From contig OZ006967.1 in the NCBI GenBank assembly GCA_963930955.1, positions 1,054,001 through 1,118,000 on the forward strand: 64,000 nucleotides of DNA. Reading direction: 5' to 3'. The notes under the pieces were generated by a model. That model saw only the letters and a program-made list of their open reading frames with translations. It had not been told where the DNA came from and searched no databases. The position numbers and the translations under genes are program-made. Numbering within the stretch: the first letter of the stretch is position 1; the number at the start of each line of letters is the position of its first letter. This stretch comes from Scatomonas sp963930955 (GTDB lineage: Bacteria > Bacillota > Clostridia > Lachnospirales > Lachnospiraceae). This document shows, piece after piece, positions 8,615 to 16,743 of the stretch.

Positions 8615-9673
8615 ATGAAACTGGAGGATATTTTCCGGGAGAAGAAGGCGGAGGCCCTGCTGATCACGGACCCATATAATATGCGCTATATTTCCGGCTT
8701 CCGGGGCGGGGAGGGTATGCTGTTCCTGACCCGGGACCGCCGGGTTCTGATCACAGATTCCCGCTACACGGAGGCGGCGTCACAGGAAACGGACTTTGAA
8801 GTCATAGAGGAGAACCGGGGACATCGGAGGAGCGCTATTTTAAAAGAACTCCTGTCGGAAACCAGAGCAGAGTCCCTGGGATATGAAGATCAGTCGCTGC
8901 GCTGTTCGGAGTTTTCTCTCTTGCAGAACGCTTTGCCGGAGGCGAAAAGCTGGATCCCCCTGGGCGGGAGCGTAGACCGTCTCCGCCGGATCAAAACCCC
9001 GGAGGAACTGAAATATCTGAGAAGAGCCGAGGCTATCGGGGATGAAGCTTTTGCAGCTTTGCTTCCCCTGCTGAAACCCGGCATGACAGAGCTGGAAGCG
9101 GCGGCGGAACTGGAATATCAGATGAAGAAACGGGGAGCGGAGGGCTTTTCCTTCGATACCATTATGGCATCCGGCATCCACTCCTCCATGCCCCACGCCA
9201 TTCCCTCGGAAAAAAAGCTGGAGAAGGGAGATTTTATCACCATGGATTTCGGCTGTGTGTACCGGGGCTACTGCTCTGATATGACCCGGACGGTGGTGCT
9301 GGGGAAGGCGGATGAAAAACAGAAGGAGATTTACGGCATTGTGCTGAAAGCCCAGAGGGCTGCCCTGGATCTGATCCGGGGAGGACTTTCCGGCAGCCGG
9401 GTAGACCGGGAAGCCCGGGAGATCATCGAAAAAGCAGGATACGGAGACTGTTTCGGCCACGGACTGGGCCACAGCGTAGGCCTCTTTATCCATGAGGAGC
9501 CCAGGCTTTCTCCGGGGGACGACACCCTTCTGGAGCCGGGGATGATCGAAACTGTAGAGCCTGGAATCTATGTGCCGGGATTCGGAGGCGTCCGGATCGA
9601 GGATATGGTGGCGGTGACCGAGAAGGGCTGCGAGAACCTGACCCGGTCCCCAAAAGAACTGATAGAACTGTAA
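8615..9673 (+). CDS. M24 family metallopeptidase (Xaa-Pro peptidase)
   Basis: This probable cytosolic aminopeptidase P or proline dipeptidase removes residues next to proline. The 352-residue protein has an N-terminal creatinase-like domain (about 1-125) and a pita-bread domain with the five metal ligands: two Asp in MDFGCVYRGYCSDMTRT, His in GHGLGHSVGLFIHEEP, Glu in ETVEPGIYVPG and Glu in VRIEDM. ATG 8615 follows AAAGGAG at 8601-8607; an upstream in-frame TTG (8585) was rejected because it lies at the base of the preceding hairpin. The length is nearer to short Xaa-Pro peptidases (YpdF or PepQ type) than to E. coli PepP. Confidence 0.88.
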   Translation: MKLEDIFREKKAEALLITDPYNMRYISGFRGGEGMLFLTRDRRVLITDSRYTEAASQETDFEVIEENRGHRRSAILKELLSETRAESLGYEDQSLRCSEFSLLQNALPEAKSWIPLGGSVDRLRRIKTPEELKYLRRAEAIGDEAFAALLPLLKPGMTELEAAAELEYQMKKRGAEGFSFDTIMASGIHSSMPHAIPSEKKLEKGDFITMDFGCVYRGYCSDMTRTVVLGKADEKQKEIYGIVLKAQRAALDLIRGGLSGSRVDREAREIIEKAGYGDCFGHGLGHSVGLFIHEEPRLSPGDDTLLEPGMIETVEPGIYVPGFGGVRIEDMVAVTEKGCENLTRSPKELIEL

Positions 9674-9731
9674 TTTTTGCGGGGTATCAGGTAAATAAAT
9701 GGTAAATTTAGAAGGTAAAAAAGAAATGTGC

Positions 9732-9760
9732 TTGACTTTTTTTAGAAATCTTCGTATTAT
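9732..9760 (+). promoter_or_regulatory. Predicted promoter of glyA
   Basis: TTGACT (9732-9737) and TATTAT (9755-9760) are separated by 17 bases, in an AT-rich gap 58 bases before the glyA start. Confidence 0.65.
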
Positions 9761-9818
9761 GGGTGCATACCGTGTTTGCACGGAAAATACAAAAGTGTGT
9801 CTAGGAGGAACAGCATAG

Positions 9819-11057
9819 ATGTATTCAATAGAAGAAGTAAGGGCTGCAGACCCTGAAATCGCCGAACTGATCCTGGCCGAACTGAATCGTCAGAACAGCC
9901 ATATTGAACTGATCGCGTCTGAAAACTGGGTATCCAAAGCGGTTATGGCCGCTATGGGAAGCCCTCTTACGAATAAATATGCAGAAGGCTATCCGGGAAA
10001 ACGTTTCTACGGCGGCTGCCAGTGCGTGGACCAGGTGGAGACCCTGGCCATTGAGCGGGCCAAGAAGCTGTTTGGCTGCACCTATGCCAACGTACAGCCT
10101 CATTCCGGCGCTCAGGCCAACATGGCTGTGTTCTTTGCTCTGCTGAAGCCCGGCGATACGGTCATGGGCATGAATCTTTCCGAGGGAGGACATCTGTCCC
10201 ATGGAAGCCCGGCCAATTTTTCCGGCGCCTATTTCCACATTGTTCCCTACGGGGTCAATGCCGACGGCGTTATCGATTATGACCAGGTGGAGCAGATCGC
10301 CAAAGAGTGCCGGCCGAAGCTGATCGTGGCAGGCGCCAGCGCTTACGGAAGAACGCTGGACTTTAAGAGATTCCGGGAGATCGCCGACATGGTAGGCGCA
10401 TATCTGATGGTGGACATTGCCCATATTGCCGGACTGGTGGCTACAGGACAGCATCCCAGCCCCATTCCCTACGCGGATGTGACCACCACCACCACCCACA
10501 AAACCTTAAGAGGTCCCAGAGGCGGTCTGATCCTTTCCAGCGAAGAATTTGCCAAAGAGCATAAGCTGAATAAAGCAGTATTCCCGGGGATCCAGGGAGG
10601 CCCCCTGATGCATGTTATCGCCTCCAAGGCGGTGTGCCTGAAGGAAGCCTTAAGCCCGGAATTCCAGGAATACGGAAAACAGGTGGTCCTGAACGCCAAG
10701 ACTCTCTGCCAGGGCCTTATGGACCGGGGCGTTCCCATTGTGTCCGGGGGCACAGACAATCACCTGATGCTGGTGAACCTGGCGGCCATCGGCAGGACCG
10801 GCAAGGAAGTGGAGAATCTGCTGGACAGCGTGAACATCACTGCCAACAAGAACACCATCCCCAACGATCCCCAGTCAGCCTTTGTCACCAGCGGACTGCG
10901 TCTTGGCACGCCGGCAGTCACCTCCCGGGGCATGAAGGAGGCGGACATGGAGGTCATTGCTGAAACCATCGCCATGATGCTGAAGGATCCGGAGGGATCC
11001 GCGGAGCAGGCCAGAGCCAACGTCAAATCCCTCACGGACAAATACCCGCTAATGTAA
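9819..11057 (+). CDS. glyA: Serine hydroxymethyltransferase
   Basis: The enzyme interconverts serine plus tetrahydrofolate and glycine plus methylene-tetrahydrofolate, feeding one-carbon units to purine and thymidylate synthesis. The 412-residue protein has the family signatures IELIASENWVS near the N-terminus and TTTTHKTLRGPRGG with the PLP lysine (Lys228). The length is standard for bacterial GlyA. ATG 9819 follows AGGAGGA at 9803-9809. It has its own promoter and a strong hairpin after the stop, so it is probably monocistronic. Confidence 0.96.
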   Translation: MYSIEEVRAADPEIAELILAELNRQNSHIELIASENWVSKAVMAAMGSPLTNKYAEGYPGKRFYGGCQCVDQVETLAIERAKKLFGCTYANVQPHSGAQANMAVFFALLKPGDTVMGMNLSEGGHLSHGSPANFSGAYFHIVPYGVNADGVIDYDQVEQIAKECRPKLIVAGASAYGRTLDFKRFREIADMVGAYLMVDIAHIAGLVATGQHPSPIPYADVTTTTTHKTLRGPRGGLILSSEEFAKEHKLNKAVFPGIQGGPLMHVIASKAVCLKEALSPEFQEYGKQVVLNAKTLCQGLMDRGVPIVSGGTDNHLMLVNLAAIGRTGKEVENLLDSVNITANKNTIPNDPQSAFVTSGLRLGTPAVTSRGMKEADMEVIAETIAMMLKDPEGSAEQARANVKSLTDKYPLM

Positions 11058-11078
11058 ACACAAGCAAAAGGGTGAACG

Positions 11079-11140
11079 GCTCCCTTCTAGGAAGACAAGT
11101 GAAATAATCAAACTTGTCACTTAGGAGGGAGCATATTTTA
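11079..11140 (+). terminator. Terminator hairpin of glyA
   Basis: A long imperfect hairpin pairs GCTCCCTTCTAGGAAGACAAG-side bases (11079-11099, outer GCTCCCT and inner GACAAG) with CTTGTC...AGGGAGC (11113-11132). CATATTTTATG follows, giving a weak T-rich tail. It begins about 20 bases after the glyA stop. Confidence 0.6.
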
Positions 11141-11203
11141 TGCATTAAAGAAAGACCAGAGGATACCGCTCAAATGCCTGCAGGCATCACACCACTGGCA
11201 GGA

Positions 11204-11482
11204 TACGGGCGAATTATGGAGTTTTCTCAGCCTTACAGTAGAAAGGCGCGGGGAAATACGGGAAAATTTGAGATTATCTTGAAATTACGGTAGAAGCGCT
11301 GGAGGAAGTACGGGTACCCCTGGGATCCTTTCGAAACGTACGGTAGACGAATACCGGAAAAATCGAGATTTCTTCTAATCGCCCGTAAAAGGGTACCGGA
11401 AGATTTTGAGTGTTTCCTGAAATGCCCGTAGTAAGCGCTTACAGAATACCGTATAAAATAAGATTTCTTCAAAATTCCGGTA
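11204..11482. repeat. Six helically phased imperfect dyad repeats of 36-37 bp
   Basis: Six units run from TAC to GTA: 11204-11240, 11257-11292, 11309-11345, 11352-11387, 11394-11430 and 11447-11482. Their lengths are 37, 36, 37, 36, 37 and 36. Five begin TACSGG or TACCGT and end CSGTA; the first ends CAGTA. Most have a purine-TTTCTT-like centre such as GAGATTTCTT. Linkers are 16, 16, 6, 6 and 16 bases, so unit starts differ by 53, 52, 43, 42 and 53, close to five or four helical turns. The array lies in a roughly 550-base gene-free gap (11058-11611) between glyA and the converging MFS operon. No function is known to me. Confidence 0.7.
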
Positions 11483-11557
11483 TTTGGGCGGCCATGGCAA
11501 GATAGATGAGAAATCATCCGAAGCAAGGGCTCTTTTATGCAGGAAACTGCAAAGAAA

Positions 11558-11610
11558 GTGCCGCTCCATCATCCGTTGCGGATGATGGAGCGGCACCTCC
11601 AAATTGTTTT
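11558..11610 (-). terminator. Perfect 18-bp hairpin between converging operons
   Basis: Bases 11558-11575 (GTGCCGCTCCATCATCCG) are exactly complementary to 11579-11596, with a 3-base loop. On the minus strand it follows the stop of the small gene at 11612 and is followed by TTTCTTT. On the plus strand AAATTGTTTTTT follows. It likely ends the MFS operon and may work in both directions. Confidence 0.75.
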
Positions 11611-11611
11611 T

Positions 11612-11824
11612 TCATAAAGGAAATGCGATCCGGATTCCCAGGGTTTCGCTGCAGATCAGACAGCTTTCATATCTTCCGTTTCTGTTTCCCGGTTCGTACA
11701 AAATGTCCAGTCCTTCATCGATCATTTCCAGAGTCAGATCATCTACTCGTTCTTTCTGATCTACGGAAATCTGTATTACCGTAAAACCGTCTTTGTCCCT
11801 TTCTACAGATAAATTAGTTTTCAT
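11612..11824 (-). CDS. Small protein of unknown function, downstream of MFS gene
   Basis: A 70-residue protein starting MKTNLSVERDKDGF. I do not recognise the family. It has no signal or membrane segment and looks like a small soluble alpha/beta protein with two cysteines (SCLICSE). The ATG at 11824 lies 8 bases after the MFS stop and is preceded by AAAGGGGTGAG, so the two genes form an operon. The perfect hairpin after the stop supports it being a real last gene. The frame is open further upstream, but that part overlaps the MFS gene. Confidence 0.6.
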   Translation of the reverse strand: MKTNLSVERDKDGFTVIQISVDQKERVDDLTLEMIDEGLDILYEPGNRNGRYESCLICSETLGIRIAFPL

Positions 11825-11832
11825 GCAGTTGC

Positions 11833-13011
11833 TCACCCCTTTGCTTTCCGGCAGAAGACGATCCCGGCCAAAAGCAGCAGAGGAAATACGATCCCTGCCA
11901 GCACGCCCATTTTCAGGTTGTCGCCCAGGGCGCCGGACACCATGCCCACCACCGTAGGACCGCCGGAACAGCCAATATCCCCGCCCAGGGCCAGCAGGGC
12001 AAACATGGCGGTCCCGCCCCGGGGCAGAGCCGCGGAAGCCTTGCTGAAGGTTCCCGGCCACATGATCCCCACTGAGAGGCCGCAGAGGGCGCAGGCTATG
12101 AGACTGACCTGGGGAATGGGGATCAGAGAGATCCCAAGATAAGAGAGGATGCAGAGCAGGCAGCTGCCGGCCATAAAGCGGTCCAGGTTGATGCGGTCCC
12201 CGTATTTTCCGTAGAAGAGACGGGAGGTTCCCATGAGAAGGGCAAAGGCCATGGGGCCGGCCAGATCGCCGGCAGTCTTGGAGATCTGCAGACCCTGTTC
12301 CGCGAAAGTGGAGGCCCATTGGCTCACCGCCTGCTCGCTGGCTCCGGCGCAGATCATCATGATCAGCAGGATCCAGAAAAGCTTCAGACTGAATAACTCC
12401 TTCAGCTTCAGTCCCCTCTCCCCTTCTTCTATCAGGGAAGCCAGGGGGACTTTTGTAAAAAGCAGGCTGTTGGCAAGGGGGATCAGCGCCCAGAGCAGCG
12501 CCAGGATCTTCCAGTTTTCGATCCCTGCCAGATGAAAAAAGAGGGTGGAGAGCAGCACTACCCCCGCATGGCCCCAGCAGTAAAAGGAATGGAGCAGGCT
12601 CATGGCTTTTTCTTTATTATCCGAGGGGCAGGCTTCCACCACAGGGCTGACCAGGACCTCCAAAAGACCGCCGCCGATGGCGTATATCATGACGGAAATC
12701 AGAATTCCCATAAAAGGAGAGGACAAAAGATCCGGCAGGATCGTCAGGGCGATCAGCCCGGCTGCCGAGAAAACGTGGGCCAGCACCATGGAAACCCGGT
12801 ACCCGATCCGGTCCACAAACCCTACGGAGAAAAGATCCACCAGCAGCTGAATACCGAAATTAAAGGTTACCAGCAGGGTGATCTGAGAAAGAGGGATCTG
12901 ATAGCTCCGCTGGAAAAACAAAAACAGAAGCGGAGCAAAGTTATTGACGATGGCCTGTACAATGTATCCCACAAAACAGGCGGCGATGGTTTTGTTATAT
13001 GGATTGCTCAT
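11833..13011 (-). CDS. Major facilitator superfamily transporter
   Basis: A 392-residue membrane protein with about 12 predicted hydrophobic helices, starting MSNPYNKTIAACFVGYIVQAIVNN. The segment after helix 2 (DLFSVGFVDRIGYR) resembles the MFS cytoplasmic signature, and KYGDRINLDRF matches the equivalent loop in the second half. The substrate cannot be told. It is divergent from an AraC-type regulator with a cupin sensor, a usual arrangement for sugar or small-metabolite uptake, so the regulator probably controls it. A 70-codon gene follows in the same operon. Confidence 0.85.
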   Translation of the reverse strand: MSNPYNKTIAACFVGYIVQAIVNNFAPLLFLFFQRSYQIPLSQITLLVTFNFGIQLLVDLFSVGFVDRIGYRVSMVLAHVFSAAGLIALTILPDLLSSPFMGILISVMIYAIGGGLLEVLVSPVVEACPSDNKEKAMSLLHSFYCWGHAGVVLLSTLFFHLAGIENWKILALLWALIPLANSLLFTKVPLASLIEEGERGLKLKELFSLKLFWILLIMMICAGASEQAVSQWASTFAEQGLQISKTAGDLAGPMAFALLMGTSRLFYGKYGDRINLDRFMAGSCLLCILSYLGISLIPIPQVSLIACALCGLSVGIMWPGTFSKASAALPRGGTAMFALLALGGDIGCSGGPTVVGMVSGALGDNLKMGVLAGIVFPLLLLAGIVFCRKAKG

Positions 13012-13071
13012 GTGATTTTCCTCCCGGTTCGTCTGTAAATGAAAGTATATCGCATATCTACGTCTGAATCA

Positions 13072-13101
13072 TTGCATAAAATTGCAGTTTTATGGTACAA
13101 T
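13072..13101 (+). promoter_or_regulatory. Predicted promoter of the AraC-type gene
   Basis: TTGCAT (13072-13077) and TACAAT (13096-13101) are 18 bases apart. The 130-base divergent gap (13012-13139) must also hold the MFS promoter and any operator; I could not place these with confidence. Confidence 0.45.
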
Positions 13102-13139
13102 ATCACAAAAACAGGCGCTTGACCGGACAGGAGGAGAAG

Positions 13140-14039
13140 ATGGGGGCTTTCAGGACCTTTACAGATGAAACCCTGCGTGAAACGGCGCGGCACGGCAGCG
13201 CCGGATACCCTTTTGCGTATTACACGGAGGATATCTGGAAGTTTGATTTTCACTGTGTGGACTGGCACTGGCATCACGAAGTGGAATTTCTGTACGTGGC
13301 CAGGGGAACGGCGGTTTTCCGAGCCGGAAAAGAGAGGATAGAACTCTCCCGGGGAAGCGGTCTGTTCCTGAACAGCGGCGTGATCCACCGATATGAGGCG
13401 GATGCCAGCAATGAGATCCCCAACATTGTTTTTTCGCCGTCCCTTCTGGCGCCGGAGGAAAGCCTGATCTATAAAAAATATATCGCTCCGGTGCTCCACG
13501 GAGGCGTTCCCTGCCAAAGGCTGGATCCGGATCCGGCATGGCAAAAGCGGATCCTGGAGCTTCTGCTGGAAGTGTTTGAACTGCAGCAGGGGAAACAGCC
13601 GGGGGAACTGCGGACGGTGCGGCTGCTGATGGAAATCTGGGAAATCCTGGGGGAACATCTGGCCCTGGATCCGGAGCAGCCGGAGGCCCGTCATCTGGAC
13701 TACCGGCAGGCCCGTCTGCAGACCATGATGCAGTATATCCACGATCATTATACGGAGGAGATCACGCTGGAAAATATCGCGGAAGCCGGATCCGTCAGCA
13801 AGAGCAGCGCTCTGCAGATCTTTCGTTCCGATATCCATATTTCTCCGGTGGCCTATCTGATTCAATACCGACTCTCCCGGGCGGCGGGACAGCTGTGCGA
13901 CACCCGGAAATCCGTTTCGGCCATCGCGGCGGAAAACGGATTTTCCAGCGCCGGATATTTTTGCAGGAAATTCAGGCAGGTTTATGCCATGAGTCCTATG
14001 GAGTACCGGAAGAGACGATCCTACGGAAAAAATGATTGA
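13140..14039 (+). CDS. AraC family transcriptional regulator with cupin sensor
   Basis: A 299-residue regulator. The N-terminal half (about 1-140) is a cupin with HWHHEVEFLYVARG and a later NSGVIHRYE, typical of sugar-sensing AraC proteins. The C-terminal about 100 residues hold two helix-turn-helix motifs: EEITLENIAEAGSVSKSSALQIF and the conserved SVSAIAAENGFSSAGYFCRKF. ATG 13140 follows GGAGGAGA; an in-frame upstream ATG (13092) lies inside the promoter and was rejected. It probably controls the divergent MFS operon. Confidence 0.88.
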   Translation: MGAFRTFTDETLRETARHGSAGYPFAYYTEDIWKFDFHCVDWHWHHEVEFLYVARGTAVFRAGKERIELSRGSGLFLNSGVIHRYEADASNEIPNIVFSPSLLAPEESLIYKKYIAPVLHGGVPCQRLDPDPAWQKRILELLLEVFELQQGKQPGELRTVRLLMEIWEILGEHLALDPEQPEARHLDYRQARLQTMMQYIHDHYTEEITLENIAEAGSVSKSSALQIFRSDIHISPVAYLIQYRLSRAAGQLCDTRKSVSAIAAENGFSSAGYFCRKFRQVYAMSPMEYRKRRSYGKND

Positions 14040-14064
14040 CATTTCCGGGGGATGATGCTATGGT
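14036..14064 (+). promoter_or_regulatory. Promoter of the ZTP-riboswitch purine operon
   Basis: TTGACA (14036-14041) overlaps the stop codon of the AraC-type gene. TATGGT (14059-14064) follows after 17 bases and sits just before the riboswitch aptamer. Confidence 0.6.
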
Positions 14065-14070
14065 AAAAAT

Positions 14071-14174
14071 GGTCATGCGACTGACGGAAGTGGAAGAAAC
14101 CACAGGGAGCATGATCCTAGGAGAGGGCCGACCGTCTGGGCAGATTCGCTTGGATTGTCAGGCCTTAATTTTTT
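14071..14174 (+). ncRNA. ZTP (pfl) riboswitch
   Basis: The leader carries the conserved ZTP-aptamer pieces in order: P1 GGTCATGC (14071-14078) pairing with GCATGATCC (14109-14117); the internal GACTGACGG; hairpin GTGG/CCAC (14090-14093 with 14100-14103); AGGGAGC; and the second domain GGGCCGACCGTCTGGGCA. A T-run at 14169-14174 suggests a terminator-based switch; I did not resolve the terminator stem. ZTP and ZMP accumulate when 10-formyl-THF is short, and both downstream genes process AICAR (ZMP), so the context fits. Confidence 0.9.
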
Positions 14175-14192
14175 GAGAAAAGGAGAAAAGCT

Positions 14193-14906
14193 ATGGAAAT
14201 GTTATCTCTGGAGCAGGATCTGAAGAACAATTCTTATCCCGGAAGAGGAATCGTTATCGGCCGTTCCGCTGACGGCAAATCCGCTGTGGCAGCCTATTTC
14301 ATTATGGGAAGAAGCGAGAACAGCCGGAACCGGGTTTTTGTGGAGGACGGAGACGGAATCCGCACCCAGGCTTTCGACCCTTCCAAGATGAAGGATCCCA
14401 GTCTGATCATCTACGCTCCGGTGCGGGTGCTGGGAAATAAGACCATTGTCACCAACGGCGACCAGACGGACACCATCTATGAGGGAATGGACAAGCAGCT
14501 GACCTTTGAGCAGTGCCTGCGCACCCGGGAGTTTGAGCCCGACGGCCCCAACTACACCCCCAGGATCTCCGGCATTATGCATGTGGAAGGCGGCTCCTAC
14601 AGCTACGCTCTTTCCATTCTGAAGAGCAACAACGGCAATCCTGCCCAGTGCAACCGCTTTACCTTTGCCTACAGCGACTGCGTACCCGGAGAAGGACATT
14701 TCATCCACACCTACATGCATGACGGAGACCCGCTGCCCAGCTTTGAGGGAGAGCCCAAGCTGGTAGCCATTCCGGACGATATGGACGCCTTTACGGACAT
14801 GCTGTGGAACAGCCTCAACGAGGATAACAAAGTTTCTCTTTTCGTAAGATATATTAACATTGAAGACGGAACCTTTAAAACCAGGATCGTCAACAAAAAC
14901 AAATAA
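14193..14906 (+). CDS. purO: IMP cyclohydrolase, PurO type
   Basis: The 237-residue protein matches the stand-alone IMP cyclohydrolase family (PurO-like), which closes FAICAR to IMP, the last step of purine synthesis. Recognisable segments are the N-terminal NSYPGRGIVIGRSADGKSAV and YFIMGRSENSRNR, and a central RISGIMH. Most bacteria carry this activity in the N-terminal half of bifunctional PurH; here it is a separate gene 14 bases before the formyltransferase. ATG 14193 follows AAAAGGAG. The ZTP riboswitch governs both genes. Confidence 0.87.
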   Translation: MEMLSLEQDLKNNSYPGRGIVIGRSADGKSAVAAYFIMGRSENSRNRVFVEDGDGIRTQAFDPSKMKDPSLIIYAPVRVLGNKTIVTNGDQTDTIYEGMDKQLTFEQCLRTREFEPDGPNYTPRISGIMHVEGGSYSYALSILKSNNGNPAQCNRFTFAYSDCVPGEGHFIHTYMHDGDPLPSFEGEPKLVAIPDDMDAFTDMLWNSLNEDNKVSLFVRYINIEDGTFKTRIVNKNK

Positions 14907-14920
14907 GGAGGAGTTTTTAA

Positions 14921-16099
14921 ATGAACGAGTTGCAGTTAAAGTACGGATGTAACCCCAATCAGAAACCGTCCCGGATCTATATGACCGACGGAAGCGAACT
15001 GCCCATCAAGGTGCTTTCCGGACGCCCCGGATACATCAACTTCCTGGATGCCTTCAACGGCTGGCAGCTGGTAAGAGAGCTGAAGAAAGCCACCGGCCTT
15101 CCGGCAGCTACCTCCTTTAAGCACGTTTCCCCGGCAGGAGCCGCTGTGGGTCTTCCTATGGATGATACGCTGCGGAAGATCTACTGGGTGGACGATATGG
15201 GCGAACTGTCTCCCCTGGCCTGCGCTTACGCCAGAGCCAGAGGCGCGGACAGAATGTCCTCCTTCGGCGATTTCATTTCTCTGTCCGATGTCTGCGATAA
15301 AGACACCGCTTCTCTGATCAAGAGAGAGGTTTCCGACGGCGTCATCGCCCCCGGTTATACCGAGGAAGCTCTGGAGATCCTGAAATCCAAGAAAAACGGC
15401 AACTACTGCGTGATCCAGATCGATGAGAACTACGTTCCCGCTCCTCTGGAGCACAAAGAGGTTTTCGGTATCTGCTTTGAGCAGGGAAGACAGGAGCTGC
15501 CCATTGACGACGCCCTGCTGTCCAACATTGTGACAGAAAACAAGGATCTGCCGGAGAGCGCTCTGAGAGATCTGAAGATTTCCCTGATCACTCTGAAATA
15601 CACCCAGTCCAACTCTGTCTGCTTTGTTAAGGACGGACAGGCCATCGGCATCGGCGCCGGACAGCAGTCCCGTGTACACTGCACCAGACTGGCCGGCCAG
15701 AAGGCGGACAACTGGTGGCTGCGTCAGAGCCCCCAGGTACTGGGCCTGCAGTTTGTAGACGGCATCCGCAGAGCGGACCGGGACAACGCCATTGATGTTT
15801 ATATTGGCGAAGAATACATGGACGTGCTGGCAGAAGGCGCATGGCAGAAGATCTTCAAAGTAAAACCGGCGGTATTTACCAGAGAGGAAAAGAGAGCCTG
15901 GCTGGATAAGATGGAGGGCGTGACCCTTGGCTCCGATGCCTTCTTCCCCTTCTCCGACAATATCGAGAGAGCCCGCAAGAGCGGCGTGAAATATGTGGCG
16001 GAGCCCGGCGGATCTGTCCGGGATGACGCGGTTATCCAGTGCTGCGACAAGTACGGCATGGTTATGGCCTTTACCGGCATCCGTCTGTTCCATCACTAA
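14921..16099 (+). CDS. AICAR formyltransferase (stand-alone)
   Basis: The 392-residue protein is the formyltransferase part of the purine pathway, moving a formyl group from 10-formyl-THF to AICAR. It starts MNELQLKYGCNPNQKPSR and has TSFKHVSPAGAAVG, with the conserved Lys-His pair of AICAR transformylase. IQCCDKYGMVMAFTGIRLFHH at the C-terminus is also typical. No cyclohydrolase domain is fused to it; that role falls to the preceding gene. ATG 14921 follows AAGGAGG. A strong terminator ends the operon. Confidence 0.92.
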   Translation: MNELQLKYGCNPNQKPSRIYMTDGSELPIKVLSGRPGYINFLDAFNGWQLVRELKKATGLPAATSFKHVSPAGAAVGLPMDDTLRKIYWVDDMGELSPLACAYARARGADRMSSFGDFISLSDVCDKDTASLIKREVSDGVIAPGYTEEALEILKSKKNGNYCVIQIDENYVPAPLEHKEVFGICFEQGRQELPIDDALLSNIVTENKDLPESALRDLKISLITLKYTQSNSVCFVKDGQAIGIGAGQQSRVHCTRLAGQKADNWWLRQSPQVLGLQFVDGIRRADRDNAIDVYIGEEYMDVLAEGAWQKIFKVKPAVFTREEKRAWLDKMEGVTLGSDAFFPFSDNIERARKSGVKYVAEPGGSVRDDAVIQCCDKYGMVMAFTGIRLFHH

Positions 16100-16133
16100 T
16101 TTGCGGAAAGACAGCGAAATCAATAAAAACCAG

Positions 16134-16160
16134 GGGCGGCCAGACAAATGGCCGCCCTTT
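16134..16160 (+). terminator. Terminator of the purine operon
   Basis: GGGCGGCC (16134-16141) pairs exactly with GGCCGCCC (16150-16157) around an 8-base loop and is followed by TTTCT. Confidence 0.85.
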
Positions 16161-16186
16161 CTGCGCGGAAAAGCGGAGGATGTATT

Positions 16187-16429
16187 ATGCGTCAGATGGA
16201 ATTTAAAATGGAAAGGCAGGGGCTGCTGGAGGTGGGCCAGGAAGTGCAGGTCACGGAGAGCGCTCTGCCCACATCTTATTACTATACCATCGTTCCGGCA
16301 GTGGCTATGAGTAAAAATTACCAGGCCTACGAGCGGCTGAAATCCGCCACCGGAATTGTAAAAGAGATTAATCAGACCAGCAGAGGGTATTATACCATTG
16401 TAGAATTTGAGGAAGAAGACCCTGCCTGA
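16187..16429 (+). CDS. Small protein of unknown function
   Basis: An 80-residue protein starting MRQMEFKMERQGLLEVG. I do not recognise it. It looks like a small beta-rich domain with an acidic C-terminus (EFEEEDPA). ATG 16187 follows GCGGAGGA; an in-frame upstream ATG at 16148 lies inside the preceding terminator and was rejected. No membrane segment or motif is seen. Confidence 0.6.
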   Translation: MRQMEFKMERQGLLEVGQEVQVTESALPTSYYYTIVPAVAMSKNYQAYERLKSATGIVKEINQTSRGYYTIVEFEEEDPA

Positions 16430-16445
16430 GAATTTTCCCCTGCAC

Positions 16446-16474
16446 TTGCCAAGCCGGCGGAAACTCTGTATAAT
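16446..16474 (+). promoter_or_regulatory. Promoter upstream of the 16502 gene
   Basis: TTGCCA (16446-16451) and a perfect TATAAT (16469-16474) are separated by 17 bases, 27 bases before the start codon. It probably drives the unknown gene, the CsoR-like gene and the Mrp gene together. Confidence 0.75.
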
Positions 16475-16501
16475 CAAGAGAATGAGCAGGAGGAAAAAAC
16501 C

Positions 16502-16729
16502 ATGAAAAGCTACGAAGCAGTATGGGAGATCTTTAACCAGTGTCCCAACAATCAGATGAGGGACGTTTTTTTTCAGGAATTGGAAATCGAAGATCCGGAA
16601 CAATATATTCAGGAAAAGTTTAAGGATAAAGAGTTTACTTACGAGAAAACGGTGAAGGAAGACGGCACCATTATTTTTGATATTGTAACTTCCGGGATTA
16701 AACAGCGGTACAGCTTTACGGAATGCTAG
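16502..16729 (+). CDS. Small acidic protein of unknown function
   Basis: A 75-residue acidic protein starting MKSYEAVWEIFNQCPNNQMR. I do not recognise the family. It is soluble with two cysteines. The start follows AGGAGGAAA, and the CsoR-like gene begins 14 bases after its stop, so it is likely the first gene of a three-gene operon with the metal-sensor repressor and the Mrp ATPase. Confidence 0.65.
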   Translation: MKSYEAVWEIFNQCPNNQMRDVFFQELEIEDPEQYIQEKFKDKEFTYEKTVKEDGTIIFDIVTSGIKQRYSFTEC

Positions 16730-16743
16730 AGGAGAGTGACAGA

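Noticed and set aside
11204..11482. CRISPR array
   Set aside because: Unit length (36-37) is suggestive, but the units are too diverged, the spacers are only 6 or 16 bases, and no cas genes are near.
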